Part shown: positions 49,330 to 59,300 of the stretch, piece after piece
How the letters are laid out: each line of letters starts with the position of its first letter
Position numbering within the stretch: position 1 is the stretch's first letter
Assembly: GCF_000283155.1 (NCBI RefSeq)
Contig: NW_004454178.1
Coordinates: 3,744,960 to 3,808,959, forward strand
Direction: 5' to 3'
Source of the DNA: Ceratotherium simum simum
Taxonomy: Eukaryota > Chordata > Mammalia > Perissodactyla > Rhinocerotidae
DNA: 64,000 nt
Notes under the pieces: model-generated
What the model was told of the DNA's origin: nothing
Databases searched by the model: none
The model's input: the letters and a program-made list of their open reading frames with translations, nothing else
Made by a program: the position numbers and the translations under genes

Positions 49330-50460
49330 ACTGGTAATGGTAAAACAAGGAGCGGGCCGTGGACTGGATGTGCCCCGAAGTGCAGGATAACAGCCGTCCA
49401 AGCTTGAGGGGTCTGAACGCATGCGCGGGTCCACTGGATGAGCGCATCACTCCCCAGTTGGCAGGTTCCCGCTGGGTTTCCGCGCCTCCCCTCCGCCAGG
49501 TGGATCCTGGGCCCGCACAGGAGCCTCCGGGGTTCAAGGTCACGGCCTGGGCCAAGGTCAGCTTTGGCTGAGGGCGACTTCAGGCCCTGAGCCGCCGCCT
49601 CCCTTCTCCTCCTGCCCAGCCCCGCGCCGGTTCTGCCCTCCCCGGGAGCTCTCCTTCGACCCGCCCTGAGGAAAGGCCGGAGGAGGCCGCCCGGCTGGCC
49701 CTCGGCCACCGTGGCGCACCGGCGGCTGCACAAGCTCGTTTTCGTCGCGGGGACTCGGTCCAGCGGGCCGTGTACTAGGCCCCGGTGCTCCTGCTGCACC
49801 AGGACTGCGCCCTCCCCCAGGCAGCTGCAGGCCACGGGGGGGCGAGCTGGGCTCCCCGGACGCGCTGCTGCCCGCACGGGCGCCCACCCCCGCCACGTGG
49901 GGGACGCCCTGCACGAGCCGCAGCGGGGCCAGCACGCCCAGATGTCATCGGACCGGGACCTCCCCAGTGCGGCCGGGACTCCGGGAGGAGCCAGCGCGAG
50001 GACCCGGAGGGCCTGTCGGGCGCCTGGCCCAGGTGCCACCCGCGTCCTGCCTCCCGGGGTGGGACACAGCCTTGCCGGGGGTCTCCGGGGGGGCCTCCTC
50101 CCGCGCGAGCCCCAGCCCCGGAGGACGTGATGGAGGCCGACTTCCAGAGCTCAGCGAGGCTTCCACGTGCTGGACCTGCATTTCCGCTTCCGGACCGCGC
50201 GGCACCGAGGGAGACGGCGCGCCCTGGGACGAGCGCGCGCAGGCACCGCCGCCTCTCCCAGGTGCTGCTGGCCCACCTGGCTGACGCCTGGGGCCTCCCC
50301 TGCCGCGATCCTGGGCCTGGCGGATCAGGGCTGGCCCGCCAGTGGACGTCTAGGCCCGGCAGGCGGGAGGCAGCCCTGGGACATCAGTGGTGACCCAGGC
50401 GGACAGGCCTCGTCCTAGCTCCCACCCACCCACGTCCTGGTGCCTCTGTGCCCCGCGGTG
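49330..50460. other. CpG-island-like GC-rich block, origin unknown
   Basis: A sharp rise in G+C and in CpG dinucleotides, unlike anything else in the window, highest at about 49.6-50.3 kb. Long frames are open on both strands (minus 49074-50039, 321 codons starting at GTG; plus 49785-50393, 202 codons), as expected in GC-rich DNA that lacks stop codons. The products are Pro/Arg/Gly/Ala-rich and show no domain I recognise. Options are an active CpG-island promoter, part of a GC-rich gene, or a GC-rich retrocopy. CpG retention favours germline hypomethylation or recent arrival; that is inference. Confidence 0.65.
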
Positions 50461-51046
50461 ACCTTATGTGCCCTTTCCCCAGTCTCCACCTCCATTCCGG
50501 CCCTACCACCCTTCTCTGCTGCACAGGCATTTGTCTGGTGACCCTTCAGCACACCAGGATGGATATACTGGCCAAGCAAACTCCATGACTGGCCCCCAGC
50601 CGCGTGTGGGCCCCATCCACAGAGCCTCCACCCAGCACCTGAGCAGAGGACCTTCTCCTTACCCTCCCTGGTGCCCCAGGAGACCACGCAGACACCAGCG
50701 AAAGTGCACAAACAGACGGACTCAAGCACACCCAGAGGCAAGGCCTTATTGCCAGACCTGACCTATGATATTTCCTAGTATGGTCTATAGCCTGGACAGA
50801 CGGCCCAACTGCTCTCAGTCATGCCTGGCCTTCAGCAACTCAGCCATGGTGAGGGCTCCTTAGTCTCACTGGTGAGCAGCGGAACATCTTCTTCCTTGCC
50901 AGAGCCTCCACTCCACTTCTTTGGGGGGGGGGGCTAGTTGTGGGGGGCAAAAACCCATACCACCACACCATTCTCCTCTAAGCATTTGTGCAGAAATGAA
51001 CTCTAAATGAAAAAGTACATACACACACACAAAGGTTAAGCCTTAC
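50461..51046. other. Flank of the CpG-rich block; homopolymer and microsatellite
   Basis: Composition falls back toward the window average. A G-run of 11 lies at 50923-50933 and an (ac)n tract at 51019-51030. A plus-strand reading of 50468-50761 is open but featureless. Confidence 0.45.
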
Positions 51047-51091
51047 CTGAATATAAGTCTTCGAACAGTATTCTCCATAGACATTCTTTAT
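51047..51091 (-). other. Candidate 45-bp exon with strong splice sites (minus strand)
   Basis: On the minus strand a 30-base pyrimidine-rich tract ends in ttttag, is followed by 45 bases with two open frames, and then by cag|gtaagg, a near-ideal donor. One frame reads IKNVYGEYCSKTYIQ and another (D)KECLWRILFEDLYS, both protein-like. Against it: the polypyrimidine tract is a simple (ctttt)n run that would also be the A-rich tail of a plus-strand retrocopy, and no neighbouring exon is recognised. Confidence 0.25.
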
Positions 51092-51126
51092 CTAAAAAGA
51101 AAAAAGAAAGAAAGAAAAAAGTAAAA
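51092..51126 (+). repeat. A-rich simple repeat
   Basis: (aaaag)n/(aaag)n tract. It may be plain low-complexity sequence or the decayed tail of a plus-strand retrocopy that would include the GC-rich block. Confidence 0.75.
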
Positions 51127-51163
51127 ATTTGGATTCATAAGAATCAAGAATCTTAAAACTTAC

Positions 51164-51368
51164 TTAGGGGCCAGACCGTGGCCTAGTGGTTAAGTTTGGC
51201 TGGCTTTGCTTCTGTGGCCCAGTTTGCAGGTTTGGATCCCCAGCGCAGACCTTTACCACACATCAGCCATGATGTGGCAGCATCCCACATATAAAATAGA
51301 GAAAGATTGGCACAGATGTTAGCTCAGGACCAATATTTCTCAGCAAAAAACCCAAAAAAGACAAAAAC
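51164..51368 (+). repeat. ERE-type SINE
   Basis: 'ggggccagaccgtggcctag' head, 'tttggatccccagcgcagac', 'ttggcacagatgttagctca' body and A-rich tail. A perfect 9-base TSD, aaaacttac, lies at 51155-51163 and 51369-51377. Confidence 0.93.
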
Positions 51369-51599
51369 AAAACTTACCAAAACATTTCTAAGACTTCAAT
51401 ATCACCATTAGTTTTTACATACGTTTATAGAACTAATCCCCAAAGCTTTCACCATAAATTGTCTTGCAGATTCTTTAATTAAATTTATCTGTGCTTCAAA
51501 ATCACATTTATCCTTTAAAGAAGTATTCCATTCACAAACACAACATTATTTTTTTTTCTGTTAGAAACGTATTGTAATCTCTATTCTCAAGCTCGTCAA

Positions 51600-53352
51600 A
51601 TGCCTAGCACATTTTTTAAAATCAACTTTATTTTTTAGAGCAATTTTAGATTCACAGCAAAATTGAGAGGAGAGTAGAGAGTTCCCATATACTTCTTGGT
51701 TCCGCACGCACACAGCGTCCCCAACTATCAACATCCCAAACCAAGATGGTACATTGTTACCTTGGATGAAATTACATTGACCCATCGTTATCACCCAAAG
51801 CCCAGTTTTTTACATTAGGGTTCACTTTTGGTGTTGTACATTCTAATAAGTTTTCACAAATGTGTAATGACATTTATCCCCCATTATAGTATCATATAGA
51901 ATAGTTTCACTGCCCTAAAATTCCTCTCTGCTCCGTCTCATTCCTCCTCCGCCCAACCCTTGGCAACCACTGATCCATAACTATCTCCATAGATTTGCCT
52001 TTTCTAGAATGTTATGTAGTTGGAATTGTATAATAAGAAGCCTTTTCAGATGGGCTTCTTTCACTCAGTAATATGCATTTAGGTTTCTTCCATGTCTTTT
52101 CCAGGCTTGGTAGCTCATTTCTTTTTAGTGCTGAAAAATATTCCATTGTCTGGATGTACCACTGTTTATCCATTCACCTACTGAAGGACATCTTAGTTGC
52201 TTCTGAGTTTTGGCCATTATGAATAAAGCTTCTTTAAGCATTCATGTGCAGGGTTTTGTGTGGAGATAAGTTTTCAACTCCTTTGGGTAGATACCAAGGA
52301 ACATGATTGCTGGGTCGTGTGTTAAAAGTATGTTTCATTTTGTAAGAAACTGCCAAACTGTCTTCCAAAGGGAATGTCCCACTTTGCATTCCCATCAGCA
52401 ATGAATGAGACCGCCAGCATTTGGAGGTGTCAGCATTTTGGATTTTCACCATTCTAATAGGTATGTAGTGGTACCTCATTGTTGTTTCAATCTGAAGTTC
52501 CCTAAAGACATAAGATGTTGAGCATCTTTTCATATGCTTATTTGCCATCTGTATATCTTCTTCCGTGGGGTGTCTGTTCAAATCTTTTGCCTACTTATAG
52601 TGAGCTGCTTGTTTTCCTGTTGTTGAGTCTTAAGGGTTCTTTGTAGATTTTGGATAACCATATTTTATCAGATATATCTTTTGGAAATATTTTCTCCCAG
52701 TCTGTGGCTTGTCTTTTTATTCTATTGACAGTGTCTTTTGCAGAGCAGAAGTTTTTAATTTTAATGAAGTTTTAATTTTAATTTGTTTCTTTCATGGGTT
52801 ATGCCTTTGGTGTTGTATCTAAAAAGTCATCACCAAACCAAATCATCTAGATCATCTAGGTTTTCTGCTGTGTTATCTTCTAGGAGTTTTTAGTTTTGCA
52901 TTTTGCATTTAGGTCTAATTCATTTTGAGTTAACTTTTGTGAAGGGTGTAAAGTCAGTATCCAGATTCATTTTTTTTTTCCAGCTTTTTTTTTTTATATT
53001 GCGATAACATTGGTATATAACATTGTATAAATTTCGGGTATACATCATTATACTTCTACTTCTGCATAAATTGTATCATGTTCACCACCCAAAGACTAAT
53101 TACAATCCATCACCACACACATGTGCCTAATCATCCCTTTCACCCTCCTCCCTCCCCCCTTCCCCTCTGGTAACCACCAATCCAATCTCTGTCTTTATGT
53201 GTTGTCTTTTGTTAAAAAAACAAAAAAATCCCAAAAAACAGATTCATTTTTTTGCATGTGGGTGTCCAGTTATTCTGGCACCACTTGTTGAAAAGATTAT
53301 CTTTTCTCCATTGTATTGTCTTTGCTCTTTTGTCAAAGGTCAATTGACTATA
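51600..53352 (-). repeat. L1M LINE, 3' portion (antisense), part 1 of 2
   Basis: The + strand shows the reverse complement of an old L1M 3' UTR and ORF2 end: 'ttttagattcacagcaaaat', 'caacccttggcaaccactga', 'gaataaagcttctttaagca', 'ttttgatttccatatgctt'-like, 'tttggataaccatattttat' and 'ggcaccacttgttgaaaaga'. It is interrupted by a younger L1 tail (52977-53238), and at 53352 by a DNA transposon, after which the same element resumes at 56325. Confidence 0.93.
52977..53238 (-). repeat. Young L1 3' end inserted in L1M
   Basis: Antisense copy of the same L1 tail seen at 1-122 ('aatttcgggtatacatcatt', 'atacttctacttctgcataa', 'ttgtatcatgttcaccaccc'). A 15-base TSD, cagattcattttttt, at 52962-52976 and 53239-53253 proves the insertion. 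The A-rich stretch at its right end (53214-53238) is unusual for the 5' side of an antisense L1. Confidence 0.92.
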
Positions 53353-56322
53353 CAGTCCTGCACCACATAATGATGTTTCCATCAATATGCATCCGTCGAC
53401 TGCATGTATGACGGTGGTCCCATAAGATTATAATGGAGATGAAAAATTGGTATTGTCTAGTGATGTAGTAGCCATTGTAATGTAATAGCACAATGCAATA
53501 CTCACGTGTTTGTGGTGATGCTGGTGTAAACAAAACTATGGCCTGCCAGTCATATAAAAGTATAGCAATACAATTATGTATAGTATATAATACTTAATGA
53601 CAATGAACAACTATGTTATTGGTTTATGTATTTACTATACTATACGTTTTCATCATTATTTTAGAGGGTACTCTTCCTACTTCTAAAAAAAACAGTGTAC
53701 TGTAAAATAGTATGCCCTGTTACACTGGCAGCAGCCTCATACATCTCATGTTTTACTGCGACTCTTGATTGCATCATTTTCTCTTGTTCTTGCTTTAATC
53801 TTGTGTTGTTTTGTTCATCATGGCCTCTAAGCCTACAAAATCCACTGGTAATGTTGCCAGTAAGAAGCCACATGGAGTGGTTGACCTGGAAACAAAATTA
53901 AAAGTGATTGAGGACTATGAAGGTGGAAAATCAGTGATTGTTATTGCTCCCCAGTCAGGCATGTCCCATTCCACCAGAGCTACAATCTTGAAGAATAAGA
54001 ACAAAGTGACAGAAGCTGTTAAAGGATCTGCTTCATTGAAGGCAACAAGACTGACAAAAATTTGAGAAGGGCTTATATCAGACATGGAGAAACTTCTAAT
54101 GACCTGGATTGAACACCAAATACAGAGGCATATACCTCTCAGCACCATGAGGATCACAGCCCAAGCAAAAACTTTGTGATGTTGAAAGAAAAGGCTGGAC
54201 CCAACCACGATGTTGAATTTACTGCTGGCTTTGGGTCGTTTAAACAATTCAAGAATCGTTATTCTTTACATAATGTGAAAGTGAGTGGTGAGTCTGCGAG
54301 TGCTGATGCAAAGGCAGCTGAAGAATTTTTGGAAACTCTAGATAAGCTGATCGTGGAGGAAAATTACTTTCCAGAGCAAATGTTCAATATGGATGAAAGC
54401 TCCCCGTTCTGGAAACGCATGTCTGAAAAGACTTTTCTCCATAAGGAAGTCAAGTCAATGCCAGGTTTGAAAGCTTTTGAGGACAGGATAACAGTCTTAC
54501 TTGGGGGCAATGTTGCAGGCTACAAATTGAAACCCTTTGTGATCTGGCACAATGAGAACCCCAGGGCCTTCAAGCATATCAATAAGCACACACTGCCAGT
54601 GTACTACAGGAGCAATGAGAAGTCATGCATGACCCAGCTCCTCTTCCAAGATACTCTCTTGAATTGCTGTACCAGTGAAATGGAGAAGTACTTTTTGGAA
54701 AATAACATAACTTTCAAGATTTTGCTTATTGTTTATAATACTCCCAGACGTCCTTCTTTCATTGACGATCTTCATCCCAATATCAAAGCAGTGTTTCTCC
54801 CTCCACCTCTTTGATACAACCAATGGATTAATGAGTTATAGCAGTGTTTAAGGCCTACTACCGGAGGAGGACCTTGGCCCAGACTATTGCTGCAACTGAG
54901 GAAGACACTGATGCAATTCTGGAAGGAGTACAACATCTATGACTGCATCAAGAACCTTGCTTGGGCTTGGGGTGATGTCACCAAGGAGTGTATGAATGGC
55001 ATCTGAAGAAGACACACAAGAGGTTTGTCCATGACTTCAAATGTTGCAAAATCAATAAGGCTGTGGTTGAGATGGCAAACAACTTTAGCCTCGGTGTGGA
55101 TGAGGATGACATTAAGGAGCTCCTAGAGGTAGTTCCTGAGGAATTGACTAATGAGGAGCTGTTGGAGCTGGAACAGGAGCACATAGCTGATAAAGAGGCA
55201 AGAGAAAAGGAGACTGCAAGAGAAGAAAAAGAAGTACCCCTAAGAATATTCTCAGTGAAGGACTTAGCAGAACCTTTTACAGACCTCAACAAGCTCCTTA
55301 AAAAGGTTAAAAAGCATTGAGCCCCAACACTGAAATGTTTTCATTAATAGAGAAGAATGTTCATGGTGCATTATCTGCTTACAAGCAAATCTATGATGAA
55401 AAAAGAAACAAACCAAGCAAACCACCATGGATGTATTTCTGAAAAGAATGACACCTCCTTAAGAGCCTCAGGCAGGTCCTTCAGGGGGTCTTCCGGAAGA
55501 AGGCAATGTTATCATAGGAATGACAGCTCCGGGTGGGTTATTGCCCCCGAAGACCTTCTAGTAGGACAAGATGTGTAGGTGGAAGAAAGTGATATTGGTG
55601 ATCCTGACCCTGTGTAGGCTAATTTGTGTGTTTTTCTTAGTTTTTAACAAAAAAGTTTAAAAAGTAAAAAAAAAATAAATTTTAAAAATAGAAAAAAGCT
55701 TATAGAATAAGGATATAAAAAAAAAGAAAATACTTTTGTACAGCTGTACAATGTGTTTGTGTTTTAAGCCAAGTGTTATTCTAAAAGAGTCAGAAAGTAA
55801 AAAAATCAAAAGTTTATAAAGTAAAAAAGTTACAGTAAACCAGGGTTAATTTATTATGGAAGAAATAAAAATATTTATTTTATAAATTTAGCGTAGCCCA
55901 AGTGTGCAGTGTTTATAAAGTCTACAGTAATGTACAGTAATGTCCTAGGCCTTCACATTCACTCACCACTCATTCACTGACTCACCCAGAACAACTTCGA
56001 GTCCTGCAAGCTCCATTCTTGGTACGTGCCCTAAGTGGGTGTACCATTTTTTTATCTTTTATACTGTATTTTTACTGTACATTTTCTATGTTGGGATACA
56101 AATACTTACTATCGTGTTTCAATTGCCTACAGTATTCAGTACAGTAACATGCCGTACAGGTTTGTAGCCTAGGAGCAATAGGCTATGCCATATAGCCTAG
56201 GTGTGTAGTAGGCTGTACCATCTAGGTTTGTGTAAGCACACTCTATGATGTTCACACAATGATGAAATCACCTAAAGGCACATTTCTCAGAACATATGCC
56301 CACCACTAAGTGATGCATGATG
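53353..56322 (+). mobile_element. Tigger1-like DNA transposon (pogo/TcMar), complete with both ends
   Basis: A 2970-bp autonomous-type element. The left end starts cagtcctgcaccacataatg and the right end reads 'aagtgatgcatgatg', imperfect terminal inverted repeats of the Tigger/MER2 group. The TA target duplication is visible at 53351-53352 and 56323-56324. Removing the element joins L1M sequence without a gap (gactata + tttgtgcgggtc). It carries one broken transposase gene (53820-55577). The right non-coding part has the known 'tagcctaggtgtgtagtagg' and 'ccatctaggtttgtgtaagc' segments. No sign of recent mobility. Confidence 0.95.
53820..55577 (+). pseudogene. Tigger1-like transposase, broken
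   Basis: In an active relative this enzyme cuts and pastes the element: two N-terminal helix-turn-helix DNA-binding parts (CENP-B-like) followed by a DDE catalytic domain. I start it at the ATG at 53820, as an upstream TTG adds only three residues. Frame 1 (53820-54065) holds the first DNA-binding part (ETKLKVIEDYEGGK, SHSTRATILKNKNK) and stops at TGA 54063-54065, where the family has an arginine codon (a CpG-type change). A frameshift near 54165-54179 leads to frame 2 (to 54814), with the second DNA-binding part and the first catalytic Asp (NMDES, codon 54392-54394). The second catalytic Asp is lost: the IV-D-N motif reads IVYN, with Tyr at 54734-54736. A second frameshift near 54805 precedes the third Asp (54826-54828), which is followed at once by TAA. 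The acidic C-terminal part (54988-55320, with DEDDIKELLEV) is open. Non-functional; not under any visible coding constraint. Confidence 0.93.
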
Positions 56323-56324
56323 TA

Positions 56325-59300
56325 TTTGTGCGGGTCTCTTTCTGGGCTCTTTATTCTGTTCCTTTGGTCTCTTTGTCTAATCTTTTGCCAATACCAACTG
56401 TCTTGATTACTATAGCTTTATAGTAAGTCCTGAATTTGGGTAGTGTCACACCTCTAATTTTGTTCAATATTGTATTGCTTATTCTGGGTCTTTTGCCTCT
56501 CCATATAAAGTTTAGTATCAGTTTGTCAATATCCACAAACAGCTTTCTGAGATTTTCATTGGAGTTGCACTGAATCCATAGATCAAGTTGGGAAGAATTG
56601 ACATCTTGATAATATTGAGTCTTTCTATCCGTGAACATGGACTATCTCTCCATTTATTTAGTTCTTTGATTTCTTTCATCAGAATTGTGTAGTTATCCTC
56701 ATATAGAACTTGTGCATATTTTGTTAAATTTATACCTAAGTATTTCATTTTAGGGGATGCTAATGTAAATGATATCGCATTTTTAATTTCAAATTCCAAT
56801 TGTTCATTGCTGGCATATAGAAAAGCAGTTGACTTTTGTATATTTACCTCGTGTCATGCAACCTCCTTATAATCACTTAGTAGTTCCCAGAGTATTTTTG
56901 TAGATTCTCTGATTTTTTACATAGACAGTAATGTTATCTGCTAACAAATACAGTTTGATCTCTTCCCTCTCAATCTGTATACCTTCTATTTCCTTTTCTT
57001 GTCTTATTGCATTAGCAAGGGCTTCCAGTATGATGTTGAAAAGGAGTGGTGAGAGGGGGCATCCTTGCCTTCTTCCTGATCTTAGTGAGAAAGCCTATAG
57101 TTTTTCACCAGTAAGATGTTAGCTGTAGGTTTTTGTATGTTTTTATTAATCAAGTTGAGGAAGTTCCTCTCAATTTCTGATTTTCTAAGAGTTTTTATCA
57201 TGAATGAATGTTGGATTTTGTCAAATGCATTTTCTGTATCTGTTGATATGATTTGTGATTTTTCATCTGTAGCTTGTTGATGCAATGGATTACATTAGTT
57301 GGTTTTTGGATGTTGAACCAACTTTGCACATCTGGAATAAATCCCATTTGGTCCTGGTGTATAATTCTTTATATACATTGTTGGATTTGATTTGCTAACA
57401 TTTTGTTGAGGACTCTTGCATCTATGTTCATGAGAGATATTGGTCTATAATATTCTTTTCTTTTAATGTCTGTGTCTTTTCTATAATGTCTGTTTCTTAT
57501 AATGCTGGCCTCATAAAATGAATTAGAAAATACTTCCTGTGCTTCTATCTTCCAAAAGAAATTGTAGAGAATTGGTATAATTTCTCCCTTAAATTTTTAG
57601 TAGAATTCACCAGTGTACCCATCTGACCCTGGTGCTTTCTTTTTTGGAAGGTTATTAATTATTGATTCAATTTCTTTAATAAGTATAAGCCTATTCAGAT
57701 TGTCTATTTCTTCTTGTGTGAGTTTTGGCAGATTGTGTCTTTTAAAGAATTGGTCCATTTCATTTAGATTGTCAAATTTGTGAGAATAGAGTTGTTTATA
57801 ATATTCCTTAATATCCATGAAATCTGTAGTGATGTTCCTTCTTTCATTTTTAATATCAGTAATTTGTATCTTCTCTTTTTTTCTCTTACTTATCCTGGCT
57901 ATTTTGTCAAAGAACCAGCTTTTCGTTTCATTGATTTTCTCTCTGGGTTTCCCATTTTCAATTTCTTTGATTTCTGCTCTAATTTTTATTATTTCTTTTC
58001 TTCTGCTTACTTTGGATTTAAATTTCTTTTCTTTTTCTAGTTATCTAAGGTGGAAGCTTAGATTAATGATTTTAGATCTTCCTTCTTTCCTAATACTTGC
58101 AATCAATGCTATAAATTGCCTTATAATCACTACTTTTGCTGCATCCCACAAATTTTCATAAGTTGTGTTTTTATTTGCATTTAGTTAAAATAATTTCACA
58201 TTGCTCTTGAGATTTCTTCCTTGACCCATGTGTTATTTAGACATATGTGGTTTATTCTCCAAGTATTTTGGGATTTTCCAGCTATCTTTCAGTTTTTGAT
58301 TTCTAGTTTAATTCCACTGTAGTCTGAGAGAAGACATTGTGTGATTTCTATACTTTTAAATTTGTTAAGGTATGGTTTGTGTCCTAGAATATGGTTTATC
58401 TTGGTTCCATGTAAGCTTGAGAAGAATGTTTATTCTGTTCTTGTTGGATGAAGTATTCTATAGATGTCATTTATATTCAGTTGTTTGATGGTACTGTGGA
58501 GTTTAGCTATTCCCTTACTTATTTTCTGCCTACTGGATTTGTCCATTACTAATGAAGGTGTTGAAATCTCCAACTATAATAGTGGATTCATCTATTTCTC
58601 CTTGCAGGTCATCCAATTTTGCCTTATGTATTTTGATGCTTTCTTGTTAGGTGCATACATATTAAGGATTGTTATGTCTTGGAGAATTGGCCCTTTATCA
58701 TTATATAATGTCCTTCTTTATCCCTGATAATTTTCATTGCTTTGACATCAGCTTTTTTTGACTGGTGTTAGAATGATATATCTTTCTCTATCCCTTTACT
58801 CTTAATTTTTATGTGTCTTTATATTTAAAGTGGGTTTCTTGTACCTAACATATAGTTGGGTCTTTTGATCCACTCTGACAATTTCTGTTTTTCAATTGGC
58901 GTATTTAGACCACTGACATTTAAATTGATTATTCATATAATTGGATTAATATCTACAATATTTGTAACCATTTTCTATTTGTTGCCCTTGTTCTTTGTTT
59001 CTGTTTTTGTCTTCCCCTCTTTTCCTGTCTTTTGTGGTTTTAAGTGAGCATTTTGTACGATTCTATTTTTTTCTCATTTCTTAGTATATCAATTGTACTT
59101 CTATTTTTTTACTTTTTTAAGTGGTTGCTTTAGAGTTTTCAGGATACATTACAAATTATCCAAGTCTACTTTCAAATAACACTATACTACTTCATGGGTA
59201 GTGCAATGTTATCCCTAATCCATAATCATGAAATATATCATTACTATTTTTATTTTGAGTAAACTGTTATCTGTTCAATCAATTATGAATAAAAAATAAA

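Noticed and set aside
49074..50039. 321-codon minus-strand open frame over the CpG-rich block
   Set aside because: It begins at GTG, is Pro/Arg/Gly/Ala-rich, overlaps four or more plus-strand open frames and shows no domain. Long frames are expected where GC content suppresses stop codons.
49785..50393. 202-codon plus-strand frame in the CpG-rich block
   Set aside because: Same reason; the other two plus frames are also open for over 80 codons in the same interval, so frame choice is not supported.
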